Shown: positions 11,001 through 26,000 of the stretch, piece by piece | How the letters are laid out: every line of letters starts with the position of its first letter | Numbering within the stretch: the stretch's first letter is position 1 | From: Antedon mediterranea | Lineage: Eukaryota; Echinodermata; Crinoidea; Comatulida; Antedonidae | NCBI RefSeq assembly: GCF_964355755.1 | Contig: NC_092671.1 | Location: 35,421,304-35,481,303, forward strand | Direction: 5' to 3' | DNA: 60,000 bases | Program-made: the position numbers and the translations under genes | The notes under the pieces: model-generated | Databases searched by the model: none | What the model was told of the DNA's origin: nothing | The model's input: the letters and a program-made list of their open reading frames with translations, nothing else

Positions 11001-14000
11001 GCTTTAAACTTTGAGATCCTAAATTCAAGAAAATAATGGAAAAAAAGTGAGTAATATGTTAATATGTATTTGTAATAATTATTATGAACGAATAAATGTG
11101 GTAGATTATATAATTTTCATGTCATAACATCATTATTAAAAATGTTCAACTGGTTTTTGATATTCATGAACTGGTAATTATTATTTTTTTTTTAAACAGT
11201 AGGTTAGTTTTGCTAGTTGTTCTTCGAAAAAAAAAAACACCAAATTTATGTATTATCATATTGCAAGAAAATTAAATAATTTTTAAATGAACAGTAGGTT
11301 GTCTTTAATACATAAGATTATTTAATTCTTAAATTTCTCGCTTTGATCACTTTTATTTTTGTACCGTAAACTGGGTCTTAAGAATTTCACATGATGTTTA
11401 CTTCATAAATTTTACAATCATTTTTCAAAATATTTTAATTGCTTAGTTCGGTTATTACTGCAGAGAAATTACATTTTTAAATGCGGTAGAGAAACAATTT
11501 TTTTTAAATTGAAGTCTATGAAACATCACACACAACATAATCGCCAATAGATAAAAAGTATAAAAACGTTTTGCTTGAAAAACCCATCAAAGGTGTTGAA
11601 AAAAGATGCGACTTATTTCTTGTTCACACTAAAATATTCAACGTTTTCAATTCTGTTTAACCTGATGAATGCTAATTATTTTTAACATTCTCAAAGTAAG
11701 AAAATGTTCAAATATTCTTCTACTATTGATGACAACAATTTTCATGTTTTACATGTGTGCACACTCGTTAAATGTGAAGCGTGTACAGTAAACTAAAAAC
11801 GGTTAGTACATGTGTACAAAAGAGTTCAATATATTAAGCCTTGTCTACACTATCAAACCTTATTTGGCAAAATGTCCATATTATATGAACATGATGATGT
11901 CATATGCCATCACACACGTTGTCGCGGGTAATTGTTGTTTCGCAAGGCGCCACCTTGCGCACTGCAAGGTGTATTGTTTTGCTTTTGTTGATTCATGTTT
12001 AGACTTTATTGATATTCGTTTATCTATTAAAGTTAAATTGTTCACATCTACAGCACATAAAGCTGTTGTGTCTATATTGCTGGAGTGGTAGCGTATTAAT
12101 ACCCACGACCGCAAAATCTCTTCAATAAACAGAAGACAGAGACACTTCATACCTTTACCATATTTGTGCATATCATTACCATATTTGAGCATATCACTCC
12201 AATATTTTGTCAAACTAGTTTGACAGAGTGTAGACAGAGCTTTAAAAACTGTAATCAAATATCAACTGATGATGTGATGTGTGGCCGTCGGCGTGATGTG
12301 CGGCCGTCGGCGTGATGTGCGGCCGTCGGCGTGATGTGTGGCCGTCGGCGTCACTTTACTTGGCTTTTTTTCAGTCAGGTTTGCTGTTTCAATTTCTTAT
12401 AATTAATATAACCGATACACTTGCCTCTGTTAATTCATTTTTGTTACCAATATCCTAAATTGTATTTTGAGTTCCTGATGTAATTAGGTCAGTGATATAT
12501 ACTGTATATAATTATAGTTGTCAAATAATTGATGTGACATGCTTCCTACGCACAGGCTTTTTAAAAATGAACTTCGAAATACAGTCATGATACGTGTTAA
12601 GTAATAAATTAATGCATTTCAGCTATACGTAGGTGTGAAAAAATCTACCTGATCCAAGCACGCGAGCCCAGACGCCATGTGTTAACCGACAGTTAATCAA
12701 GGAGGATGTTTGGTTTCGAGCACTTACATGGTTCAAGTGTTTAACGGCAAGCTACCTAAGATCCATTTTCATATTTGAGAATCTAGTTTAATTTGTTTAA
12801 TGTGGTGTAATAAACCCTTGCAGGCTTAGAGTTCTATTTGAGAACCCAAACAACAGCTTGTCTGTAAACCTACTAAAAAATTGATCTCATTTGTACTTTG
12901 TTCACATCATACTATAATGCACAGTTTTAAAAACGTTGTGCTCTAAAGGATTTTACATGGAGTCATGATAGTACTGTATGCACAGTTCTCAAAAACTTTG
13001 TGTTCGATAGTGTTTAACTTAAAGCCTGGTTTCCATTAAAATCACTACAGCGTTTCCATTAAAATCACTACACGCGCAGATGTCGCCGACGCAATCGGGA
13101 AGGCTCCCCGATTCATCGCAGTCAAATCGGCAAAGTTCAACCATGTTCAACTTTGCCGATTTTGTCGGCGATGAATCGTATACGCGTACCAAAGAATATT
13201 TACCGCTCACGTACTAGATCCCCGATAAATTCTAGCGTTTCCATAGAATCGCTACGCTCTGTCGTGTAGCGATTTTATGGAAACCAGGCTTTACATAGAC
13301 AAACGACGATTACACTCGGTGCTCTACTTTATGTAGCTTTGTAGGTAACATTTATTCCTTGCATCTCGGGAAATACTACACTAGTGTACTTTACAACCAG
13401 AAAGGTGAAACTACTGGACATACCTAGCTGGAAATTATGGATATGGTCAAAGTATTAAAACTGTTGTGAAATTTAACAGTACTTTTGTGAAATTACCACC
13501 GGCTGTTCTAGGCATGTAATCTACAGTACTTTTAACTGAGAGAAAAGAACAATTAATAATTAAAAGATGTTTTTATACGAAACAAGATTTTTTTAAACTT
13601 TTGTTAATAACTTTTTATCTTTAAAGTAACAATTGTACTGTAATTTTGCTTCAATTTAAATTAAACATTATTTATAACACTTCAACTTCATTATCAAATA
13701 CAGTAATCAAACATTTATCAGAAGTAAGTCAGGTAAAAAGTCTCGTAAATCAGTACATTTGGAACAAATTTATTTCCTTTATAATTAACATAAAGAAAAT
13801 TAAATACATGATTTGTAGTACAGATATATAGAAATTATACTCACAAACTAAACTATCCATTCATTCAAATTCGGAATAATGTACACAAATATGTATAGCT
13901 AAGCAATAAAAGCTTTGGTCCACTCCTTGCTGAGCCCAAATTAAAAATGTTCTGAATTTTATGTCTACCAAATTACTTAATATCACCCTAATCTGGAGCT

Positions 14001-17000
14001 AATAAATTACATGATATACTGACAGTCTTTAGTATTTGGTTGCTGGTCATAAAATTCAGACAATATGTATGTTATTATGTTATTAATTAGTTAGTGACCT
14101 TACATGTACATTACTGAGTTTAGACCTGTCAAATAGCTAGGCCCGCAGATGGTAGGCATGTGTGGGAATTTGGACCTCCACTGTACCTGTGACGAAGCCT
14201 TTACATGGAACCATGATGGTAAAGGTCTGGATCCTGGTGGGTCTAACAAATACCAAGCTACTAAACAGGAAGAATTCATGTACTGTATTCAATCAATTAT
14301 AATTGACCGAGTGATGTGGTTTATTTTAAGATGTATTGATGCATTTTAATTTGCAATATTAAAATAGCTACTGGAATCTTGTTCAGAATGTGGTATAAAT
14401 TTCCTTACTGAATAACTGTTAGTTGACAGAATTGTAGCGTAGTGCGTATTATGGTTAATGTTTTTATCTAATAATTAATACTGATCTCTGGGTTCAAATT
14501 TGTTCAGGATTTCTTATCATCCACTTTCGTTCACCTGCGTTAAGTTCTGTCTACACTATCAAACTTTCTATGACAACAAAATGTGATGTGCCCATATATG
14601 GACATGATGATGTCATATCACTACTATATTTGGGCATATCACTACCATATTTGGGCAAACTTTTTTTGTCAAACTAGTTTGATAATGTAGACAGGGCTTA
14701 AGACTTTTTGTTTTTGTTGTTTTTATCTTTATAAAATCTTCCCCCTGAACAAGGCATGGTAGAACAGTTCTTGATTGTATTGTATGGTACACGCAAAAGA
14801 AATCAAATTGATATATCCTCCTCTACTGAAAGTGTAAGCATACTGTAAATTCAGAAGAGGCACTAACTCTATGTTTACTATACACAAATTTTAACATAAA
14901 GACTATTTTCCAACAAAATAATCCTTTAAACCTAAAACCAAACGGAACACTCAAAATATAAACTCAACTCAACTGTGTCTACGGTTTTGAAATATGATAG
15001 AGTATTCAATTTCGCTGTATTGTTATGCTCTCAGTATGACATCACTTTCTCGCTCTGTTCTGTTTAGCTGTATCCCAACATAAGTAACCAATGATTGTAA
15101 AGTCAGGATACAGTATGTACTGTATCTTAGATATGTTCTATAATACAGTTCCTAGTGTAATACATTTATTTACCTAGAGGATGAGCTTGCTTCGCTCCTA
15201 TCGCGGTACTGTACACATGGAACAGCTAGGGTGAGTAACTGACACTGAGTTGGTTACACGCATTTTACATTGTGTCTACTCTACCTATTCCAGAAGTAAG
15301 CATAACTTGTATAGATTACATGGATAGATATTATGTCAAAATCTAATTATGAATACACTTGCCCATCCAAGTGAACACAATTTAAGGAAAATACTTAAAT
15401 AAATATGTGCAATTGGTGCTTACAATAAATGTCTGAAACAATTATTATTAATTTTTCAAACATTCTGTAAAATGGATTAAGGAAAATGAATTAAGGAAAA
15501 TTGAATGACATTGTTGTTTTTTAACATGACTTTACAAATTAAATACATTACTGTATTTTTTATTTATTATATAAACACCAATAAAAAACAAATCGAATAT
15601 AAAAAATATTAATTAGATACCGGTATGAAATTTCAAGGATAAAGAGGATGAAATTCAATAGATATTAAAAAACGTGATGAGAAAGTATTAAACCACATTT
15701 TCCATTGCTTCAATTATTTCCTTTATGTCATTTTAATTAGTTCATTAAGTATCTACTAATTGCTTTCTAAAACCAAACTCTGTAGTATATTTAACACTGC
15801 CCTCTATTGACAGGGGGCTTGATTTTAAATTATACCAAAACAACATTTCCATTCAAATGGTCCCGAACATACTAAAGTATTTCTGAGATGTTTTTGTCAA
15901 AATTGTTTGGTTTTAAAATTGTCTACAGTATGACACACATACAGTACAGTAGGCTCACATACAGTACAGTAGGCTCACATACAGTACAGTAGGCTCACAT
16001 ACAGTACAGTAGGCTCACATACAGTACAGTAGGCTCACATACAGTACAGTAGGCTCACATACAGTACACAAACATCTTATCCAAGGAACGTAGTGATACT
16101 ATTATGAGGGAAAAAAAAGTGGTGGTCTATGAGTGCGGCTTACCTGGATAAACCAACATTAGCCTCTCTATTCGAAGAGAGGAATACATTACAAAAAGAA
16201 CCTTACATTAAAATATCACCCCCCTGTCGGATAATGGCTTAGACAGAAACGGGAGTACAGTACCTCCACTCACACTTCTTAAAACCGATTGTAAGTTTGT
16301 ATGACGGACACAGGGCTGTTGAGCCACTTATAGTGCTAAGGCTTAGAGATACGAGATGCCAGTGTATGGTTCATGGTCCCTTCCTCCCCCTAAAAATAAT
16401 TGACATAATTAGCATTGCTTAGATGCATTTTAATGATGTTTTTATTGGGGAACCAAATACTGTAAATAATTAATTGGTGTAATAGGAAGATTAATGTAGT
16501 CTTCTGTCAAAAAGTGGTCAGGTTGAAACCTGATCAACCATACAGTACTATCTAATGGTCAAGGCCCTGGAGTAGGTCCACAGCTAAAAGGAAATGTACA
16601 TAAGAAAGCTTTTAATTTTTGTGCCCTTTCTTAATAAGGTTAATGAGGTGAAAATATCTAGATCAGAATAAAATTAATGCATAGTTGTACGGGCCAAGGA
16701 TGGATCAAACTTGTTCAAAAAAGAAGTTATGAGAATATATCCTCAAAAATAACTTTTCAGACAGACAAGGGCTGAAAACAAAAATGATATTACAAAACAC
16801 CACTGTTGTACACGATTATGAAAATAGCATACATATACTATTGTGTGTATTTATTGATGGTTATCTACCTACTGTACTCCATAACAATGTGAAAAAAAAT
16901 ACAAGTTCATTAACTCTTATCATGGAGTCTGTTATAAATTAATCTACCAGGTAAGTTGAAGCTCCATTATCCGAGGAATAATTTCGCCAGTGTAGCATAG

Positions 17001-20000
17001 AAAAAAGCTATATATAACCACCTAATTGCTACACATTTTGAAAATTGTGTAGCAAAAAATACAATACAAAACTACAGTATGTTTCTCGACTCAAAAATCA
17101 GTTTGGTTAAGCTTTGGTTCCCACTAGAACGTAAAGCAAGGACGTGAACGCAACGGAAGCGTTTTAACCAATGACAAGCGAAGTTATAGACAGTTAGCAA
17201 TCACAAGCGAATAAGCCATCGCTTGTGATTGGTCAATTCACTTGCGTTGCGTTACGTTATTGTGTTGCGTCGCTAGTGGGAACCACGCTTTAGCAATATT
17301 GCTAAACCAAATTTTAAAAAGAAATGAAATTTAGATCCTCCTTTTCTGGTTTCGGTGCTTAAATCATTATTGTATTTGTACAGTATCATACTACTGTTCT
17401 AATGAATTATTTCAACTTTAATATTTTGTACTGTACTGTAATTTCAAAGCACACTTTTGCATCATAATCACTCATGCAAACAAAACATCTAATTGAAATT
17501 CATGGACTGACCTGGATGCATTGCAAATGTCATGGACTGACCTGGATGCAAATGTCATGGGTTGACAATGACAATTCATCTCAGAATTTATAACTTCCAC
17601 AATGTACCCTCAATTTTCATTCATGACCTCATTACAGTTTACATGGGTCATTAAAGCTTGTCATTTAAAAATTTGAAACTGCTTTTAAAAAATTATTATT
17701 TATTATTAAAGTACAAACTACCATTATTTTTATGAGGAAATTACATTAAATTTGCTTGTACAATACAAGAATATATGTTAATGTACACATTTTTAAAAAG
17801 AAATGAGAAAAAATACAAATAGGGACTTTTAGCTGTATTGCCTATAGCATGCCATACACAGTGGTATAGCCACAAGAAATAAAGTGTTGCTGTTTTCACA
17901 AGAAAAGGGTTAAACAATCTCTGTTCAAGCCACATGGGTTGTCAAAGGCCTCTCTGTGAAAAAGGTGGTCAGGTTGAAACCATGGACCTACAGTATAAAT
18001 TAGGTCCATGCTGAAACCTTATCAACTGTACTGGTGGCTACGGCCCTGCTACAGTAGAGGTGAGATAATATTTGTTTTAATTTTTTTTACCTTTAGTAGA
18101 TTTTGCAAAATGCAGCTTTTTTAAAGGGAATATTATATAAAAATATTTTTTAGGACTCCAAATACTTGTTCATAGCAAAAATTATCCCATTTTTTTACTA
18201 AAACTAAAAAAAAAAAAAAAATGTTTTAAATGAATATTAAATAAATAAAATTATTCAAATTCAATGCACAAATTTTATCCTTTTGCATAACAACATGGCA
18301 GTTCTATAAAAGACGTTCATAAATTATTTTTAAATCACATCACTCTTAAATGGATATCAGAGGTCACAACGTAATGTGTTTCTATCACCTTATCGTTATT
18401 ATATGATATCTTCAACTTTTATGCTAAAATAAATGGCAAGAAGGGCATTACTGACAGTATTTCCTGGCAATTGTTTGAGAATCTATTGCCACTTTGTTTA
18501 TAATATTTCATATCAAGGACATAATACAGATATTTCTTGATATTAATATCTTCATATTATCTTTTTATGGGCTTCAGATTTCTTTCATCAAATAAAAAAA
18601 AATTTGCAGCTGGAAAAATTTTATATACAATCAATTTTTCCAAAACCATCAATATTCTCAAATTTTCTTTCACTATACTACATACTTAGTATTAAAGATA
18701 TATTGTCCCTGTTTTAAAGTTAATTTTTAAATTGTTTTGGATTTAAATATGCCATTTTAATTCCACATAATAGTTATTCACTTTGACCAAAAACTTGACC
18801 GAAAAAAAAAAAAAAATTTTAAGCAAAATACTGTATACCTATAAAAATTGTCTGTTAGACAATGGTTTTTGGTTAAAATTAACCGTTTCTTTTGTTTTTT
18901 TATATTGTGGAATAACTATTTTATTTTTTCTACATCTTTTGTTAACTAATACTAGCCTCGTTTTCGATGTTACTATCATTTCCGATCTTACTTTAGTTTT
19001 ACATACAAACTGTCCATCTTTTAAATTTAAAAGATTCAATATAATGCAAATAGATAAACAAGTGTCTACTGAGATACGAGTAAAAATCCCGTAAAAATAT
19101 AACACAATACACTTACCAAGGTCAATTTCAATGCTAAAAACACAACAACAATACTAAAGTTTGCGTTCATAGGCCACTTGACGATACATCTTGGAACATG
19201 GATACGTATACTCAATAGATCCGTACACACATCGCTCCTGCGGTATGGTCTCTATTACAGCTGGTTAGAAGACTGAACACATAGGCCCCTAGACTGATCC
19301 CATTATCTAAAGTCCACATTTTACCGTCCATTCAGAAAAACCAGCTAATCATGCACTTCAGGCTAGCTTTTAAAACGAGTCACTTTTGATGAGTCTTTGT
19401 TCTTAGTTGCAGGTATTGACTGGGGATAAAGACAATAGCCAGATCCAGGGAACAATAGCTAGATCCAGGGAACAATAACTACATAAACAGTGATGTCAGC
19501 TTTTGTTCCGTCAGCAGGCATATTAATCATCAATATGAATTAATAAACAATTTTATAATGATCCCTTTAATATTTAATGGATCAACCTGATTATTACCGC
19601 GGTTCAAATGAATTAAACTATAATAATGAGTTTGTAGTTAGTACTTCTATGAAATATAATTATAATATCATAAACATAATAACTCATAAGGTAAAAACAT
19701 TTTACTATCAATCATAAACCTATTCACTAAATTCCCTTTTTTCATTCATTATTTCATTTTTAGTAATAATAGTTATTTAATAATGTATTCATACTGGCTA
19801 AATAATGCAAGCTCTGTGGCTAACTCAACTTCTAATAAATAATTTAAACAATAATTACGATATTATTATTAATATTATTATTAGGTTAATTAAAATGATT
19901 TATTTTTATTTATACTTAATCTGTGTTAATCTTCTCATAGAGCTCTAATGATCCTCTTCAACGTCCAATTAGAATTTAAAGTATTGTACTACAGTAGTAG

Positions 20001-23000
20001 TAACAGCTTAAATTTTAATTTGAAAGGAAGCTGAAAAAAGGTAAGCAAAGGAAAGGCATTTCATCCCTTGACCGATATCAATGCTGAAGGCCCATTTACA
20101 CTAGGACGATGACGGTCGACAATAAAAAGATAAATATGCATTTTTCATATAAAACAAAAGAAATCTAACAAGTTTGATGAAAATCACACATCCAATCAAA
20201 ATGACGTCATGATAAGTAATACTTTTAATAGCAATAATTTTATGACAATACAATAATGATTTCATTTGATCCGGTTTTAAAAAATATTATTTTTATCAAC
20301 GACAGCATAAATGATTATCCTATAGTTCTAGAATGAAAACCTTTCAAATTTGTTTTGTTTTATGTAAAACAAATGCATGCTTATCTATTTATTGTCGATT
20401 GTTATCGTCCTAGTGTAAATGGGCCTTTAGGCTTTCTACCTCTCATTTTTAGTTGTGTGCAAACGCGACTCTACAGCTCACTATGTCGGTCGGTTGGTCG
20501 GTAAACACTAACTCAAATTTAAGCCTGTGACTGCAGCCATGTATGGACTTGTTGTAGTCATAAGATGTTTACTATTTTAATTATTGATAGCTGCAACAAG
20601 TGATGAAAATTGTGTTTTCATGTCTCATTGTGTAATGAATTATGTTTATAATTGAATTCAGGTGCAAATGATATGCACATGTTTTAAGTCTTTTTCTTGC
20701 ATTAATAAATTATAGTAGATGTTTGTTTAGTAATTTAGGTAATATTGACTTCCTCATTTATTCAATTGAAATGCACTAGTTAGTAGTAAAATATGAATAG
20801 AAAAATTGTATGTGTCCTCAACTTGCTAATTCTAGATTGATCCCTCAAGTTACTAAAAAATCTATATAATCATTCACATCAAGTTGGTAATAATCCTTCT
20901 CAATAATATCTTGTCAAATAAATCATCTACGGGAAAGGCTGCAAATCCTAACATTACTAAACATAGCCTACAACCACTGTGATGATGTATTCAAAGGCAG
21001 CTGTAGCAAAGAGGATATAAATTCAGAAACACTGAGGATATTATAATACATCATGCTGACTCAGTGTTAGTATTTATCACCTTACAGTTATTATACATTA
21101 GCCCGCGAATACAAACATTTTGATTAAATTGCAATCGTATAATAACAGCAAAAAATATGGAATATTTTATATTACAAATCAGAGACAATATTACTGAGAT
21201 ACTACGGCAACTGTAGTTATTTACAATCTCATGACACAAGTAATTTCTTAAAAAATTATGAAAATAATAACCCTGCCATGAAAGCTGAAAAACATGGATT
21301 TTGATGAAATTGCAATCGTATAATAACAGCGAAAAATATGGAATATTTTATATTACAAATCAGAGACAATATTACTGAGATACTACGGCAACTGTAGTTA
21401 TTTACAATCTACAACTTACAAAATACAAGTCATTTCTTAAAAAATTATGAAAATAATAACCCTGCCATGAAAGCTGAAAAACATGGATTTTGATGAAATT
21501 GCAATCGTATAATAACAGTGACAAATATGGAATATTTTATATTACAAATCAGAGAAAATATTACTGAAATACTACGGCAACTGTAGTTTATTTACAATCT
21601 ACAACTTACAAGTCATTTCTTGAAAAATTATGAAAATAATAACCCTGCCATGAAAGCTTAAATCAGTATTCAAGTCATTGCTATTTAAACATACTTTAGA
21701 TACATAGTATTATAAAGCTTGACAATTCATTGGCTTTTGTATGTGGATGCAATTATGTTAATTTTAAAGTTACTGTAATAATTACCACATTAGATGTAAA
21801 CAAATTAATTAGCTAATTTAATTTATACATTGTGATACGTTTGTTCCATGGCATGGCACACAAAATGATATACTGTATAAATATAATACAATTCCTTCTA
21901 AAACTAAATTTTCTACATTTCTTAGTTTTTAATCTTTCTCAGTTTACTTTAATATTTTGTTTTTCACAAGGTTTTATATTTTAAGATCTCAACTTTTTAA
22001 GTGGTTTGTCATGACAGAGCATAATACTGTACTGTAAAAATGTTTTTAATTTGTTTTTATGTCTAATTTGTTTTAATATATTTTTATTCAATGTAAACTT
22101 GTTGCACATCTCATAGAGATGTCTTTGATTTAAAAGAGATACAATAAAGTGAAGTTCAGTTCACTATGGCACGGAAACTATGCATTTAAATAGAATCTGT
22201 TTTTTTCTACATTAATAATAAACAACACAAAGGCATGAAACTGCCCCAGGTGGACAAGGTACATTAATAACATCATATTTAAGAATTAGCCAATAACTCC
22301 ATCCTACATATAACGCACATTTCATAACACCTCCTTCAACCCCTCTTGAGTATCCAATAATCGGAAAGCACACAGGTGTTGTACCTAGCACACCTGTGGC
22401 CTATATATGGGACGTTCCACAACCTCCTTAATCAACAAAGATCCCGCAATTTAAGCAGCAATTTAAGCAGCGTGAATCCAGACTTTAGATCGGTGGATTA
22501 AGGTGAAATTCACCAACAAATAAATTAACCAACCAGATCGTTGGTTATATTTTTGATGGATTTCAAAGAATTATAGAGAATTACCTACAGTACATGTGAT
22601 ATCCTTCCTACAGTATGATTGACAAGAGTGGTTACAGTATATTAATGGTTTGCAAATCAGGGAAAGTAAACATGAAAAATATATGCAAACATTTTTAAAA
22701 CTTAGAAGAACCAAAAAATATTGAAATGTATAGAAATTACAGTAGAATATTCATCATATTAATCATTTGTTCTGTTGATGAAAAGGGATAGATTGAACAT
22801 ACTGTAGTCGTAATATCATAAAATATATTATTATTTTTTTCTCCTTGATAAAAATTAAAAATAAAAATCATTTGAATGTAGATGAATTTTTCGAGAATAA
22901 AATATACCATAAACAAATATGTACGGTACTGTATTTAGTCAAATCTAAATTTTTTAACCACTCTATTTTTGAAAAATTGTAAACTTGGAAAGCATACAAA

Positions 23001-26000
23001 TTAAAAAAAAAATATTATCTAAAGCTCTGTCTACACTATCAAAGTGGTTGGACAAAAAAATGTGTGATGTACCCAAATATGGTAGTAATACCAACATATA
23101 TGATAGTGATATGACATCATCATGTCCATATATGGGCACATCACATTTTTTTGTCACATAAAGTTTCATAGTATTACAGAGCTTAATATTATGAACTATT
23201 TTGTTACAGAAGATTTTGTGATCCTGTGACATTTGATGAGTCAAGCAGCTTGCCTGCTGGTATGGGGTTGTTGGATCTGTGGACACTGCATAAATCACCA
23301 CAAAGCATACACAGGTAAGATTAGAAGGATCTATTACAATTTGCCTACACCTCTTCATCTCAATTACACAAGTCCATACAAACGCAATCATCTTTCGTCA
23401 TCACTGACAGATATTGCTATGCATCACTGGTTTCATCAGTAATGACATTTACGATGGTTTTCTTTTTATCGCTGTGTGTTTTTTTTTCATCCACCCTTCT
23501 ACGAATACGTGAGTGGATGAATAATTAGTAATAAGTGTGTTTAAAAAATAGTTATTAATCCTATTATTAGCAATATCATTAATCATCTTTGTATGCTACA
23601 GTACTACTGTACACAAAATGTACAAATATTGCAATACGGCAACTGATAATTATCATAAAGTAAAACAGATCTGACTAAAATATGAGTAAAATATTATTAA
23701 GTATTACAAGAAATTATAAATCTGAAAACTCATTAAAACTAATTAAATATAAATTAAATGCATGCTTGTTTGTTTATAGATTAGTAGAATGAGAACATCA
23801 AATACAAAGTCCAGTCCAGTGTGTTGTTGAACAAAACACAAATATGAATTAAATCATGTTTGTTTAATAATAATATTTAATTTGTTGCTACTAATTATAC
23901 AGTAGTGAGATTATTGAAGACATATTTAACAAATAATAATTTGTGTACAGATACACTACAGTATTTGTACATACGGAATTACTGTATATTGAAAAGACAA
24001 GACAACCATTTTGTGATAACAGAAAGTGTACAGTAGCTGATAAATATTATGTACTGTCAACATTATTGTCAAACAAAGCAAACAGCAGAAACCCTCTTAA
24101 ACACTATTTTGCTGATAACACTGTTGGTATATTTGTCAAAGGCTTAGTGTTACTGTGCGAAGCTTTACTCTAGGCATCCTCCCAGCCAGCTTTCACTTTT
24201 TACAGTTTAGCTGTACTTTACTTTATCCACTCTTATTACAGTATGATTCTTCAAGTTTACATAGTTTTCAACTACAAACCAAGCCTGAAATCATATTTTC
24301 TCCAATTCAACAGTCAATTAAATTTGTTGCTATTATGCTAAGTATCAATTCCAAAAAAACTAACCTGCTAGCTACTATTCCTCATGGACTCAGCAATTCA
24401 ACCGACCAAATAACTAAATAGCAGTACAATCTGTATAATAAATCTGCACGAGTATCGCATAGCACAGCGTGCTAAATGAACAGCAACCGCTCAATAATGA
24501 CGTGACCAAGACAAATCCTGATCAATAATCGGCTAGTAGATGCGGTTCCGAACTGACCTTAAAAATATCCAACAGACATCTACCGCGTAATAACTAACAC
24601 AGACCGATGTAAATGCGCATGTGGGGCTATGAGGTGTTTGTGGAATAACCATTCATACTGTATATTCCTAAATTTACATATTCCATATTTTGTGAAGTGA
24701 TCCTGAATGTACAGATAGTTAATTAACGAGATGATAGCATAAGTCCTCTGGAGTGTTACTAATGTGTGAAAAGGAGAAGGAAAATGAACGTATAGATTGG
24801 TATAACTACAGCGATTCCGTGGGCACGTATTCAGGCTTTAATTCCCAGAGGTAATTCGTTTAGGTATCGCATTTCTGCTGCGGTTAAACATGCCAGTGGC
24901 TGGATGTCAGAGGTCAATAATTCACAAGTTAGTTGCATCATTATGATGCAGCATTATAATATAATATGCCTGAATCAATATCCAACCAAAGGTTTTAAAC
25001 CATGTGGTAAGTCTGTTAATTGAAATTACACAAACACAGTTTGTTAATGTTAGGGTATGTTCAGATTCAGGTATCGCAAGCTATGTCATATTATAATTAG
25101 CAATAGCATCGTAACAGAAAAGTGTTTAGATTTGGTTAACTAATGCTTTTGTTGAAAACTGAAGTGCCACCATTGTGGGTAAACATCTGGTACGCAGGAG
25201 TAAATTTAATTGGTTAGTCAAAATCGTATCGTAACTGTCATTCACTAATCTTGTACCTCGAGCTGTCGTAACGAACGAAAGATCAGTGTCGTAAGAGGTA
25301 GCTTCCACTAATCTTTTGCTGGTTCAGATCTATGGAGTTGTATGCAGCGTACGATACAAAAGCATAACTCTGTAAGTCTGAACAGGCCCTAATTGTATTT
25401 CTCTAAATGTCACGCATATTTGTTTATCTTCACCCAATAATTTAAGCTTACTTACCCTTCGTGAGGTATGTTTCCGAACAAAATATATACAGCCAATCAC
25501 AGTGGCAATGAACGACACAATACACGCCGTGATGTTTGCGCCACACATCATATACATAAGATATTTAAGCAGTTGCCGTATTGCCGAACAGTCACTTATC
25601 CCCTCGAATACGACGGAATTATTTTCGTCCCCGCAAGAATGACTATCCTGGCAACAAAGGCACGAATTGCTAATGAGTTCATTTTCCTGCGCACATCTCT
25701 TGAATGTGTTAAGAAGAGCACCGCTATCGCCAGACAAGACTGCACCAACTAGATGAAGAATCACGCAGATTGCAGAAAGGAATGTGAAAAATGTTACCTG
25801 TGAAAGAGAAATGGGAGAAATTTAAATTAGAGATTAAAGTATCATGTATTGCACTTGAAATACCAATCAAGATGATTCAGGAAGTACGAATGATAACAGA
25901 AATAAAATCTACTATTTGTCAATTGCCATTTAAAAAATTGTTTACTTTAGCCTTTCTTAATGGCAATTCACTTCACAACTTTTTTTGCCATACAGTATGG

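Larger units (their letters stand above)
8822..25455 (-). other. ENTREP intron 3
   Basis: This 16.6-kb intron contains many inverted-repeat elements, several tandem arrays and the candidate alternative exon at 19,117-19,170. Large parts (for example 9.8-11.8 kb and 18.9-20.0 kb) show nothing beyond AT-rich single-copy-looking sequence. Confidence 0.85.

Noticed and set aside
14149-14349. 66-codon plus-strand frame with several cysteines (MVGMCGNLDLHCTCDEAF)
   Set aside because: It is short, with no family match and no flanking exons in phase.
15940-16075. CRISPR-like array of 20-base units
   Set aside because: The units are head-to-tail without unique spacers in a eukaryotic intron; it is a simple tandem repeat.
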